64,000 bases of DNA from positions 4,526,001 through 4,590,000 of the forward strand of contig JAJUBI010000002.1 of the NCBI GenBank assembly GCA_022419385.1. Direction: 5' to 3'. Below are positions 11,443-21,583 of the stretch, piece by piece (position 1 is the stretch's first letter; each line of letters begins with the position of its first letter). Source of the DNA: Paraconiothyrium sp. Pb-2020 (lineage: Eukaryota > Ascomycota > Dothideomycetes > Pleosporales > Didymosphaeriaceae). Position numbers and translations under genes: made by a program. The notes beneath the pieces were generated by a model. That model was not told the DNA's origin, did not search any database, and saw nothing but the letters and a program-made list of their open reading frames with translations.

Positions 11443-12951
11443 CTATTCATCCTCATCAGGCATAGGACTCCCGATTTCCAGCCCATTCACCCAACACTCC
11501 CTACAGCTTGTCGCTACATACCTCACCCCATGGGTTTCACCCTCATCCTGCGATTCCTTCTGTATCCCCTTTAGAATATCCTGACACGGATCCATTACCG
11601 CAACCGTAACATTCTCAAGTTTCGGCCACCTCTCTTCCTTCAGTCTCAGCACCGCGCTCACCGCTGTCGTTGCTGCCCTGGCCTGCTCTTCCTTATCACA
11701 TTGCACTATCTCTAGCGTCTCCAACGATTCTGGCAGAGCATCGACGATATGCATTTGCGCGGCCGTGGCGTCAGGCGGGGATTCGTCTGAGCAACCGAAC
11801 AGGAGGTCAAAAGCGATGTTCAAGTGCGTAAGAGCCGCATACTCCTTGAAACTCATGGGCGTAATTATTTCATCGTCATCCTCTACTTCCAAGACGAGGC
11901 GCTGGAGCGTTATTGACTTCAGCGTCTCTTTGTGCTGGTTCAGCGCCCTGCTGAGCTCGGGCGTTGAGAGGGGTATCCACGCCCAGGCGTGGCCGATGTG
12001 GTAATCGAAAGTCTCCAGTGCTTTGGCCGTGGCCAAGAAACGGACGAGGTGCTCGCTGAGGAGCATGCTGGAGGGCCGAAAGGTGAGGGATGTGTAATTC
12101 GTGGATTTGGGCTTGAGATCAAGAAACCATTTGTCGGGGTCTTCTTGGTGAAAGTTGTCACCGTCACCAATTTGCTTTCCGTCTATAGAATTGACAGAGG
12201 GCCATTTCGCGATGATAGTTAAGGGAGAAGTGGAGTGAGGGTACTCTGGGGCCGAGCCTTAGGGGGGTAAGTCACTAATCGGTCATGAGACGGACGTACT
12301 GTGGCAATTCGCACCTCCCATATTGACCTTCTCCAATCTCGTAAAAGGCGCCGTCACGCCCGTTTTCGGTTCTTGACATGCCGCAGTCAAGGCATCGACC
12401 ACATACTCGAACACCTCCCAGTACTCGTCATACGCATCCAGGATAGTGAGCTCACGAATATTAGGCAACCGCGCCAACAACAAAGCCAGAATCATTTCCC
12501 AATGCCGCTCGTTCACATAATCCTTTTTCCATCTCTTTCTTGCCTCCTCGCCTACTTCATACGTGTTTAGAATATCAATGAGTCGTTGTAGCTCAGCGTG
12601 TTGCTCTGCCGTACAACCATGCTTTTTAATTCCAGCGTAAACTTTTGTATTAGCTAACCCCAGGGCCCCGCCGAAATTGACGCCATGTTCGAGACTGAAT
12701 GATTGCACATATTGTGCCTTGGCGGGGTCGAACAGAAGCGTGAGGACGAGCCTTCGTAACGCATCGGACTCGTCATCCACAAAGTCGCCGTCCCTGATAT
12801 GTCGGTAAAGGAAAGGGAGTGCTAGACGAGAGATCTGGCGATTCACCAACAAGAGGTTATAAATTATGGTAAACTTTTCCCCTTCGCATGCTGCTTCCAC
12901 GATGTAAAGGAGAATCTCCTCGGGTAGACCGGACAGGCCTTGTGGCGGCAT
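11443..12951 (-). CDS. F-box/LRR-like protein, unknown target
   Basis: Join of 12300..12951 and 11443..12245 (minus), 484 aa. The start at 12951 gives MPPQGLSGLPEEILLYIVEAA, an F-box-like helix (LPxEIL). It is followed by LLLVNRQISRLALPFLYRHI, the usual continuation in fungal F-box proteins. The open frame reaches up to 13053, but that extension is unlike the family. The 54-nt intron (12246..12299, GTACGT...CCCTAAG...CCCCAG) has a competing acceptor 12 nt upstream (12258) that keeps the same frame. The C-terminal half (LPNIRELTILDAYDEYW, ALTHLNIAFDLLFG, SLETLEIVQCDKEEQ, PKLENVTVAV) shows leucine-spaced strands like irregular LRRs. Probably an SCF adaptor (inference). Confidence 0.72.
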
Positions 12952-13262
12952 TCTGGAGATGACAATCAAGGGCGACCCTTTCGACGCAGGAGAAGCCGCG
13001 AGACATAATATATACCTACATTGGTAGTACACATTTGCTGTCATGCTATCCATGAACCTTGAAACGCGATCTCACCGCCTGCCGCTTGCGCTTTTCGCGC
13101 CCCGCACCTACGCAGGCTCCACCCCACCTGTGCAACCTTATTCGCACACCAACTTAGGCATCCGTCAGCCCTTTGCCCATAACCACGATAGCTCCATTGT
13201 GTAGGGCACGTTCTGGCCATCTTGTCTCTTCCCTCTTCGGTTCCTCTGCGACTTATATCACG
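12952..13262. other. Shared promoter region between divergent genes
   Basis: About 310 bp between the minus-strand F-box gene (start 12951) and the plus-strand parvulin (start 13263). No discrete element was recognised. Confidence 0.35.
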
Positions 13263-13970
13263 ATGGGTCCGAAAAACAAAGGCAAAGGCAAAGACTCTGG
13301 AGGCGACAGCAAAGGCGACAGCAAAGGCGACAGCAAATCTAAGCTCAAGCCCGCAACCAGCATCAACGTCCGCCATATACTGTGCGAGAAACACAGCAAG
13401 AAAGAAGAGGCCTTGGAAAAGCTGAGGAATGGGGCAAAGTTCGACGAGGTGGCGAGGGAGATGAGTGAGGACAAGGCTAGGCAGGGTATGTTCCATGCAT
13501 GTGCCCTCATACCCTCCATGTCTGCACCCCGTCTTCAATACCCATCCTCATATATCCGCCCTAAAACACCCGTCTTTGTGACCACTTTCCTATACACCTA
13601 TACTGATAGACTTACCATCGATAACCATTATCTTTATTCGTCGTCTTGATCGACCCTCATACACCTTTCCTGATACACCCTTCCACATACACTTACTCAC
13701 ATCTCGAACCCCAATCATATACCGAGACAACCCAATAACCACCTCCCAGGCGGATCCCTCGGCTGGAAAGTCCGCGGCAGCCTCCTCGCAGATTTCGAAA
13801 AAGTAGCGTACGATCTGGAACCCAGTAGTAAGTTTACCCTCCCTTCCGCAACCGAGCATTGAAGAAGAGAGAGCTGACTTAGTTGGGCAAAAGCTACGGG
13901 CAGTCCCAAGATAGGAGAGTGCAAGACGTCGGAGGGGTATCATATCATCATGGTCGAAGGGAGGAAGTGA
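13263..13970 (+). CDS. Parvulin-type peptidyl-prolyl cis-trans isomerase (PIN4/Par14 type)
   Basis: Join of 13263..13485, 13750..13827 and 13894..13970, 125 aa, about the length of Par14. Residues 1-35 are a Gly/Lys/Asp-rich basic tail (GPKNKGKGKDSGG, then three GDSK units) like the nucleic-acid-binding tail of Par14. The rotamase domain follows: INVRHILCEKHSKKEEALEKL, FDEVAREMSEDKARQ|GGSLGWKVRG, FEKVAYDLEPS|TTGSPK, ending in the signature EGYHIIMVEGRK. Intron 1 is 264 nt (13486..13749, GTATGT...CCCAG). Intron 2 is 66 nt (13828..13893, GTAAGT...CTGAC...CAAAAG). The second acceptor was chosen because the stronger-looking TTAG at 13882 leads to a stop within 11 codons. It would isomerise Xaa-Pro bonds; nuclear or ribosome-biogenesis roles are known for the family. 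Confidence 0.88.
13302..13337 (+). repeat. 12-nt tandem repeat, three copies (GDSK coding)
   Basis: The unit ggcgacagcaaa is repeated three times in exon 1 of the parvulin gene (the last base of the third copy is still a). It encodes Gly-Asp-Ser-Lys units in the basic N-terminal tail, and copy number may vary between strains. Confidence 0.85.
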
Positions 13971-14354
13971 GGATCAGCGAGCGCAGTAGTCAAGGACCTT
14001 GTACGAGGTACATCAGAGTATCAATGGCGGAACCAAGCGTACATGAGTGACACCAAGATTGGGATGCAAAATGAACAGGTTTCATCAAATGTGTGTGCCA
14101 TTACTATGGGCAATCCTTATAAGCCAGTCCATCATGCCATGCGCAAATCTCATTCATACATGTGCAAAGACCGTGTCCCAGCTAGAACAACGCAGTCCGT
14201 CATCGCTCAAAATACACAATCATGTCAGACATCCCCCCGCCTTCCCTGTCGCGGGTGCTTTCTCCGGGGTATATTCCTCCGCGCTTCGCTCGTTCGCTCT
14301 CGCTCAAGGCGGTATTATCGATCGGTTCAGTCAACAGAGCTACATGGTTTAGCT
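13971..14354. other. Convergent intergenic region
   Basis: About 380 bp between the parvulin stop and the stop of the Hos4-like gene. Plus-strand frames here (from 14043) run antisense into the neighbour and are not supported. Confidence 0.35.
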
Positions 14355-17300
14355 TCAGGCCTCTCCGTTAACCTTCAGCGCCACGCCATTCACGCCATTC
14401 TGCGCAAGCACCATGTCCATAAAGCTCTTTCTCGGCTTGCGTTTCTTCTCCGGAACAGCCATGGTCTGAGCCTCCGCAAGGTGAATCCGTCTCCTCTTTT
14501 TGACGTCCTTGGTCTCTGCCAGTAACGGCTGGAGGCTTTCCACCTTTTCGATTTCCGTAAAGAGGACGGAATCTTCGATCCAATACAAGCCTTCCATATC
14601 CAGGAACTGTTGGCGAGCTTCCTTGACAGACTCTTGAATCCGTGCGTAGTCAAAGTCTGGTGCGCCTTCCATAGGAAAGCGAAAGTCTTGTGCCAGAAGT
14701 GCAACGTCGTATTGGCGGAGGAGGAGATCGCGATGCTTGGGGGTGAAGGGTATGCGTGGCCACGAGCAGTAAGGCTCGGGCAGCTTTGCAAGATCGAGCT
14801 CAGGGAGGCCTAGGATGCCGACCGCCTGAAACGAGGGTATATACACCTTATTACTTCCTTCAGCTTGCAGATCGGCGGATGTTGCGTAGAATACTGGAAG
14901 GAATATAGCGGAAATGCCCAGCTCTTCACCAGAGAAATGCAGCGGCCGATTGTTTCCGTGTTCGCATGCTCTACGTAATGCGCGAGGCAGCTTCTCGACC
15001 CGCCGTTGCCGCGCAACGAGCTCTTCTTGTCGTTGCGCTTCTTCGGCTGCACGTCGCTGCTCTTCCTCCTCTTCTCGTTTACGAGCGGCTTCTGCTTCTT
15101 CTGCGGCACGTTTCGCTTCCTCTTCCGCCTTTGCTTTCTTCAGCGCCTCTTCTTCGGCAGCTTTGCGGTATTCCTCTTCTGCCTTCTTCTTCCGCGCAGC
15201 CTCCTCTTCGCGTTCTCGAGCGGCTTCCTCTTCCTGTTTGCGCGCAACTTCCTCAGCAGCTTTCTTCTTAGCCTCTGCCAGCTTTTCTGCCCGTTTCTGC
15301 TCCTCTAGACGGCGTTCGCGAACCACGTCCGGGGTTCCTGCCTTTTCAGGGGGTGCAGGTGTCGATTTCGCCGAAGCACTAGGTGTTCTCTTTACTTTCG
15401 TATCATCAAGGGAGTCATTGGAGGCCCGTCGCTTCTTGATGTTGTGTACATCCTTTTCCATGGGCCGTGGCTTCGTCTTCTGCTTAACTCGCTTCTCATC
15501 CGCAGAGTCCGTTCCCAGTCTGCTCTTGATATGATCATGCTCCACCTTCGTATGCATCTTCGACTTGGGTCGGTCGTGGTCGCTGTGGTCGTGAGAGGCG
15601 GCTCTCGGGATCTTCTTTGATGGATTGTGCTCATCACTTCCCTTGACCCGCTTAACAGACTTGTGATGTTCTTCGCCATCGCTGTACGAACGAGGCTTAG
15701 CAGATTTCTTCACGGGTGCCCGCACCTCCTCGTCACTGTCATCATCGCTGGTCTCATCGTCGACAACTCGTCTATGCCTTTTGACATTCTGACTTGCCAT
15801 CTCTTTACCAGACATCAGTCTCCTTGATTTTTGTGCTACTTGCGGAGCAGTCGTAGATTTCTGGAGGGAGGCAGGTTTGTGGTTCGGTCGAGGGGATGAA
15901 GAGCGATCTCGGCGTATCAACGGGGACGATTTCCGCTTCAATTGCGCAGGACGGTTCGGTGGCTCCTTCTTCACTCTCTTCGGACTCTTGCGAGTCGTGG
16001 AATGATCATCATAGGCCTTTTTGAGAATGTTCCGTTCTTCCTCCCACTTTGGACCCCGCCGCTCTTCGGATATCTCCCAGTAAGTCTTGCCATCTCGGTT
16101 TTTTCTCGTGGGGTTGAAATTATCCTGTTCAAGCAACAGGCTCACGATCTTTAAGTGACCTCTGCCGATAGCCACAAGCATGGGCGTCTCGCTGTGTTTC
16201 GAAGGATCGGGGTCCGGTTTGAGTCCACTTGCCAGAAGAATACTGAGAATGTCGTAATGGCCTCCTCGCGACGCAGCAACGCCGCACGCGATGTTGATTT
16301 TGACGTTGCTATTGATGAGCTCCCCAACCGCCAGGATATCTCCATCTCCAGCTTTCTCAATCAAAGTTTCGGTATTGTATTCGTTATACAGCAGCCGTGA
16401 AGTCGACTTGGTCTGTGTCACTGCCGTGTTGCTCTCCTCTGTTGTGGCAGCGGAGGTGTCGACCGCGCGTCGCATGGCAGCCCTGAGCTCCCTCTCGATA
16501 CCGTCCACGTCTTCGGGATGGTCGACGTCATTCTTGCTGGGAAGTACGTCAATTGCGCGCTGCCCCTTCTTGTTCTGGTGGTGCGGGTTCACGTGTCCTT
16601 CATTCAGCAAAATCCTCACCACGTCCAGATGTCCATTCTCGACCGCGTCTATCAGCGGCGTATCTCGGTCGTTCGATTCGCAGTCTGTCCGGCATCCTTT
16701 GCTAATCAGAAACCCAACCACTTCGTCCCAACCGTGCAGCGAAGCCTTCTGCAACGGAGTGATGCCGGCAAAGTCTGGGGCATCGAGCTCTTCCGGTGCT
16801 GCCTCGTAAGCCGCCTGTAGTGCGTCGAGATTGCCTTTTTCGCTCTCCCTCGCAAGGCGGGTTGTGCCAAACTTGTCGATGCGTCGCGGTGCCATTGTAC
16901 GTGCAGGCGACGTAAGAGCACGACCAGGGCGTCCTCTTGAGCGAGATTGCGTGGCCGGATTTGGTGTTTGCGTGGGCCGTGGTGAAGACGAGTTTTCGGA
17001 GCTATCGTCGGACCAATGCTTGCGCTCTGTTGACACTGCCAGTGCAGTCATGTCCTTGCGCTTGCGGCCGGTCGCCCCGGAAATGAATGATTGTGTCGAT
17101 TGCGAACGCTTGTGAGGCCGGACTAGGCCCGGTGTTGCTGGTGATGTTGGCTGGCGCATCTCCCGTAAGCCCTCTGTTTTGGCCTTTTGGCGCGGCGGTT
17201 CGAGGCCTTTGTGATGCGACTCGTCGCGCAGCTTGCGCTTACGAGATTCGACGGTAGAGGCGCTGCGGCCGCGACCTGTGGGTTGTGGGGGTGATGTTGC

Positions 17301-17765
17301 AGAGTGTACTGGCGATCTGGCCGAGTCGGTTGGGCTCGTTTCTTTGGTGTGCCGCGAGGTGGTGCGGCTGCTGGGCGACGTGGGCACAGGGCTCTTGACG
17401 TCGGCATCGGAGCCATGCTTCGCGCCGTTGGGCTTGTCGAGCGAGTGTCTTCGGCCGTTGACTGCTTCTTTGACGGAGCACAGCCGTGCTGCATCGTCGT
17501 CGTCGCTGCGCTCCGTCTTGATCACCTTTGCCTCGGCACGGTCGGCGTCGGCCTTGTGGTCCAGCACGACCGTTTCGGCCTCGGACTCGTTCGCAGCGTC
17601 GTCATGGTCGTTGTGGGTGCCGTTCTGCAGCGCGTCGACGGATGGCTTAGGCTGTCGGGGCGGCGAGGCAGTGGCCGAGACGGCTGTTTCCTCCTTGATT
17701 CGGGCGTCGCGGCTGCCGGGCTCGTCGGGGGGCGGTTTTACGGTGGAATCACCATTACTGTTCAT
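14355..17765 (-). CDS. Ankyrin-repeat protein, Hos4-like Set3C histone deacetylase complex subunit
   Basis: Single exon of 1136 aa from the ATG at 17765 (MNSNGDSTVKPPPDEPG). An in-frame ATG at 17849 adds 28 residues of leader-like sequence. The N-terminal ~290 residues are disordered (Ser/Thr/Pro, Lys/Arg). The first ankyrin block is at about residues 293-410 (TRLARESEKGNLDALQAAYE, GITPLQKASLHGWDEVVGFL, DTPLIDAVENGHLDVVRIL). The second is at about 495-590 (TLIEKAGDGDILAVGELI, SETPMLVAIGRGHLKIVSLLL). A charged Lys-rich region and a long E/A/R/K coiled coil (about 818-920) follow. The conserved C-terminal part contains LPRALRRACEHGN and YCSWPRIPFTPKHRDLLLRQYDVALL. This order matches filamentous-fungal homologues of yeast Hos4, a subunit of the Set3 complex that acts in transcriptional repression. 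The gene is clean over 3.4 kb, unlike several neighbours. Confidence 0.75.
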   Translation of the reverse strand: MNSNGDSTVKPPPDEPGSRDARIKEETAVSATASPPRQPKPSVDALQNGTHNDHDDAANESEAETVVLDHKADADRAEAKVIKTERSDDDDAARLCSVKEAVNGRRHSLDKPNGAKHGSDADVKSPVPTSPSSRTTSRHTKETSPTDSARSPVHSATSPPQPTGRGRSASTVESRKRKLRDESHHKGLEPPRQKAKTEGLREMRQPTSPATPGLVRPHKRSQSTQSFISGATGRKRKDMTALAVSTERKHWSDDSSENSSSPRPTQTPNPATQSRSRGRPGRALTSPARTMAPRRIDKFGTTRLARESEKGNLDALQAAYEAAPEELDAPDFAGITPLQKASLHGWDEVVGFLISKGCRTDCESNDRDTPLIDAVENGHLDVVRILLNEGHVNPHHQNKKGQRAIDVLPSKNDVDHPEDVDGIERELRAAMRRAVDTSAATTEESNTAVTQTKSTSRLLYNEYNTETLIEKAGDGDILAVGELINSNVKINIACGVAASRGGHYDILSILLASGLKPDPDPSKHSETPMLVAIGRGHLKIVSLLLEQDNFNPTRKNRDGKTYWEISEERRGPKWEEERNILKKAYDDHSTTRKSPKRVKKEPPNRPAQLKRKSSPLIRRDRSSSPRPNHKPASLQKSTTAPQVAQKSRRLMSGKEMASQNVKRHRRVVDDETSDDDSDEEVRAPVKKSAKPRSYSDGEEHHKSVKRVKGSDEHNPSKKIPRAASHDHSDHDRPKSKMHTKVEHDHIKSRLGTDSADEKRVKQKTKPRPMEKDVHNIKKRRASNDSLDDTKVKRTPSASAKSTPAPPEKAGTPDVVRERRLEEQKRAEKLAEAKKKAAEEVARKQEEEAAREREEEAARKKKAEEEYRKAAEEEALKKAKAEEEAKRAAEEAEAARKREEEEEQRRAAEEAQRQEELVARQRRVEKLPRALRRACEHGNNRPLHFSGEELGISAIFLPVFYATSADLQAEGSNKVYIPSFQAVGILGLPELDLAKLPEPYCSWPRIPFTPKHRDLLLRQYDVALLAQDFRFPMEGAPDFDYARIQESVKEARQQFLDMEGLYWIEDSVLFTEIEKVESLQPLLAETKDVKKRRRIHLAEAQTMAVPEKKRKPRKSFMDMVLAQNGVNGVALKVNGEA

Positions 17766-18374
17766 CACGCAGGAAGTTGACAGGACCCAGAATCCTGCCT
17801 CATGTCGGCCTGTTGGAGCAAGGGACAGGCGAGGGCGGCGCAGGCACAAGGCAGCTCAATAGCGCGTGGCGCCCGGGTCGCTTTGTATGTCGGGGCGCCG
17901 GGCAAGGGCTACGAGGCGGTACGGGGATGGAGGCGATGGATGGTGAAGGGGAGGTGCAGCGGAGGCAGAGAGGAGTGAGATACGGGACGGCGAAGAGAGG
18001 CGTTGCGGCGGGCCATGCGTCGACCACTCAGCAGCAGGCTGCTGGGGCGTCTCATCCTGACCCTGGCCGCCGCCGGCCGTGCGCAGCGCCCACACCATGA
18101 TCAGAGACGCGCACGGCGAGGCGACGACACGGCCGTTTGCCCTCTTTTATGTCGCGCGCTGGGCGACGCCTGTCATCTGGGCCGTCCGCCGCCATCCAGC
18201 TGTGCGCGACAGCTGCCGTGGGCCATGTGTCGCGCCCTCAACAGCTGCCCGACGAACGCCGCTAGGACGCTGCGATCGACGGGTAATTAGCCTTAGCTGC
18301 ACGATCCAAGCGGCGGTGTGCGAAGCCAGCGTTTCTCTCCACCAAGCTCCGCCGTCTCAATTGCAATCTTCGGC
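17766..18374. promoter_or_regulatory. Shared divergent promoter region (Hos4-like / polyprenol reductase)
   Basis: About 610 bp between two divergently transcribed genes. It looks rich in G and C by eye, and spurious frames occur on both strands. No discrete element was identified. Confidence 0.4.
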
Positions 18375-19295
18375 ATGGACTTGCTCGGCCTGCTGCTCGC
18401 CCCAGTTGCCGTGCGCGCCTTCTACCTCGCCGCCTCAGCTCTTGTATCGCGACACCGTCTCAGTTCTGTATCCACCGACTAACCCTGCTGCTTACTCTAG
18501 GTCCTTGTCCTACAGGCAACGCCCGCCCTGCGCGACCGCTTTCTGGCCTACGGCTCCCGTGCAACGGCAGCGAAGCCCTCCCACGCCCGCCCGCCGAATG
18601 CCTGGCAGCGGCTGCTCGACTATGCCGCGAGCTTCCAGGTCCCGCACAACTACTTCACCCACTTCTACGTCGTCTCGGTTGCGAGTTCCCTATTCTGGGG
18701 ATGGAAGCTGCGGCTCTGGGGTGCGGGCGGGCAACTGCCTGTTGTCTGGGCTCTGGTGCTGCTCCAGGGCACGCGACGCCTGTTAGAGTCATATGTGTAT
18801 ACGTCATCAAGTAAGAGCAGGATGTGGTTTGCGCATTGGATACTCGGGCTGGTTTTCTACCTGGCGACCAACGTGGCCGTATGGGTTGAATCGGGGGCCG
18901 ACATCGTGCGCCATCGCAAGGCAAACCAGGCTATGCTAGGATGGCGAACAGCTGTCCTAGTACCGGCAGTCCTCACAGCCCAGCTCCTTCAGCACAGCTA
19001 CCATGCCTACCTCTATCGACTCCGGAACCAGAACAACGGTTACCAGCTGCCGTCGCATCCGCTCTTTCCGAACCTGCTCTGCCCGCATTACACCTGCGAC
19101 ATTGCCGTCTACCTCTTGCTGTCGTTTCTTGGTGCTCCCGCCGGACATGCTATCAACTGGACACTGGCGACGGCCGCGCTCTTCACCGCCGTGAACCTCG
19201 GCGTGACAGCTGCAGGTACAAAGAAATGGTACGAGCAGAAGTTCGGCAAAGATAAGGTGAGCGCGCGGCGGCGCATGATTCCTTGGTTGTGGTAG
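18375..19295 (+). CDS. Polyprenol reductase (SRD5A3/DFG10 type)
   Basis: Join of 18375..18443 and 18501..19295, 287 aa. The 57-nt intron (GTATCG...GACTAACC...CTCTAG) joins AASALV to LVLQATPALRDRFLAYGSR in frame. The C-terminal steroid 5-alpha-reductase domain shows VPHNYFTHFYVVS, QGTRRLLESYVYTSSSKSRMW (conserved Arg-Arg-Glu cluster), then HPLFPNLLCPHYTCDIAVYLLLS and a short basic end (RRRMIPWLW). Several hydrophobic helices fit an ER membrane protein of the family's usual ~290-330 aa. The enzyme reduces the alpha-isoprene unit of polyprenol on the way to dolichol, needed for N-glycosylation. The gene shares a promoter region with the Hos4-like gene. Confidence 0.9.
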
Positions 19296-19310
19296 CCCTA
19301 GTCTATCAAG

Positions 19311-20504
19311 CTACCCAAACCTCTTAGTCACTTCCTCTGGCTTGTTACCAAATATCGTCTCGATCTCCTGCAACACATCAGGCGTCAACTTCTTATATAC
19401 CGCCACCGCATGCACCGTCTGCCAGATCTGCTCCGGCCGGCTCGCCCCTGTGATCGCACTCGCAACGTTCTCGTTTGCCAATACCCACGCCATCGACAGA
19501 GTCGCAACATTTGTGCCCAATTTCTCCGCAATACCCATTAACTTCTTGATCTTGCCCTGCTCCTCGTCCCACACAGGTGTCTCCCTCTTCTTTAGCAGCG
19601 TCTGCACCGCAGGCTCATCGCTCGTCTTCAACCGACTATCCTCCGGTATGCCATCGATGTATTTGCCCGTCAACAGCCCGCCCGCCAGTGGACTGAAAGG
19701 CGTCAGTCCCAATCCCCTCCGACTATATAACCCCGCGTTCTTGAACTCGCCATCGACCTTCTCCCTCCTCAGCAGAGAATATCCCGGCTGCTCGACAATC
19801 GGCCCAATAAGACCAAGGCGGTCTGCGACCGCCCACGCTTCCTCTATCTCCGTGGCCAGCCACTCCGAAGTGCCCCAATATAATGCTTTGCCCGTGTTGA
19901 TGAGGAAGTTCATTGCGCGAACGGTTTCTTCAATTGGGGTATGGCGGTCGGGGCGGTGGGCGTAGAGGAGGTCTACGTAGGAGAGTTGGAGGCGCTCGAG
20001 GGAGGCTTCTGTTCCCTCGATCAAGTGCTTTCGCGAGAGGCCTAGGTTGTTTACTTTGGCGCGGGGACTGCCGACGTGGGCGGAGGTGCGGCGGCGCCCA
20101 GTTTATCTATAGGCTCGCTGTTAGCACCTATCCCTCTCGCCTAGCATAACCCTTCCTCAGATTGCAGAAATGATATGTGAATGGCAAATACGTACCTTTG
20201 TACTTATCACCAAATCATTTCTCTTCCAGCCAAAGTGCTTGATTGCGCGCCCGATCACTTTCTCGCTCTCGCCATCTTGGTAGCCTTCCTACTTTCGTTA
20301 GCCCACTTGAGCCCACCTCCGATACATTGTTCAGCTTACTGCGCAGTCAAAGAAGTTTATCCCCGCCTGGTACGCGGCTTTTAGGCAGTCGAAGGTCGCC
20401 TCGTCGTTGATGTTGCCGCCGTATGTAATCCAGCCGCCGAGAGATATGGCGGAAACTTGGAGGCCTGACCGTCCGACGAAGCGGTATTCCATTTCTGGTA
20501 TCAT
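19311..20504 (-). CDS. Aldo/keto reductase, K+ channel beta-subunit-like, with one apparent frameshift
   Basis: Join of 20340..20504, 20196..20288 and 19311..20106 (minus), about 350 aa if repaired. Introns: 20289..20339 (51 nt) and 20107..20195 (89 nt, TGCTAACAG...CTATAG). Exon 1 encodes EYRFVGRSGLQVSAISLGGW and GINFFDCA. Exon 2 gives the catalytic Tyr and Lys (EGYQDGESEKVIG...DLVISTK). Exon 3 begins INW, after which the frame is wrong by one base. The family sequence resumes as AHVGSPRAKVNNLGLSRKHLIEGTEASLERLQLSYVDLLYAHRPD (catalytic His). The C-terminal NADPH site (WVLANENVASAITGASRPEQI) is intact. The extra base lies at about 20080-20098 and no intron explains it. An NADPH-dependent reductase of unknown carbonyl substrate. 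Confidence 0.8.
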
Positions 20505-21583
20505 GGTAACTGCTTTCTGGAACTATGTTGACGAGGTCTTTTTTTCTAATTCGTAGTTCAGTGCTCGGTGGAAGAGAAGTGTACGTGTTTATGTGCTATT
20601 TGTTGTCGGGCAAATTGGAGAGTGTACCTGGAAGTAAAGATGCAAGCTCGTGTGGATGTGGTTGGTGGGGGCGGGGTACGATGCACTACTGCATGGGGGG
20701 TGAAAAGGTACCGATTGGGGGAGGAAAGGAAGCATGCACGTATTCGGTAGCCGGAACGCGTTAGAAAGTCCAACATTAGTATGGGATAGAATCGCGAAAC
20801 GAAAGCTGGAGCTTTCCCATGCGATGGATGTGGGCTTGGCCGTGAATTGCCGTTGAACATTGCGGATGTAAACTCGTTATTTCTGAAATAGGTGAGAGTA
20901 GGTGCCATATTGGGGTATTGTTAAATCCTCATCTTTCCACTCCAACCACTAATCCCCATCATGGTCCGCTTGCACATAGATCATCAGTCCGGCTCGTTCG
21001 GGAGTGCAGTAGACAGGAGCATCTGGGGCATTGGACATAATTTGGCCCTGAACCTGCTGCTTTGATGGTAAAGCTAGTACGTTGAGCTGTTTGCTCGGCT
21101 TGTATTTGTGGACCTCTATAGCGCCGCACTGTTTAGCAAATCCAGCCATTTCCAGGTCGATATCAGTTACCATCCGTTATTTCAACGGCTGTCCTGACCA
21201 TACAAACGACGCAAAGGTGAGTAACTGAACCCCACCACGTAAGAAACTTGCAGGTGACCGGATACGTTGGTCTTTTACTATCACAGTGCCCGACAACGTC
21301 TTGTAGAATGATCACGAAATTGAAAGAGATATCTTCCATGTTCTACACGAATATCTAGGCTCAGAACCGGCAAGAAGACACTGGTTCTGGGTTGTTTTCT
21401 ATGGTAAGATGTCGTTATCGGATCACGTTGAGATTGGTGTGATATGTCCATGTGACCGAGGAACAATTCAGTGGAGGCCAGCTTCTCGCCCTATAAGATC
21501 ATTGTCGTATGGGGTGATTCAGTGTAGATCTTGACCACACTTCCGTGCATTGGACTTGCCTTCTTCGCAACACAGTCGGGGCG
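20505..21583. other. Intergenic, no gene seen
   Basis: About 1.1 kb holding the divergent upstream regions of the aldo/keto reductase and the caspase-like gene. A 74-codon minus frame (20949-21173) was considered and left out. Confidence 0.4.

Noticed and set aside
14043..14525. 160-codon plus-strand frame downstream of the parvulin
   Set aside because: Runs antisense into the C-terminal coding part of the Hos4-like gene and has no protein-like pattern.
14914..15534. 206-codon plus-strand Ser/Ala-rich frame
   Set aside because: Antisense of the E/A/R/K coiled-coil repeat region, which produces long open antisense frames by composition.
20949..21173. 74-codon minus-strand frame
   Set aside because: No family resemblance or supporting splice or promoter signal; possible but unsupported.
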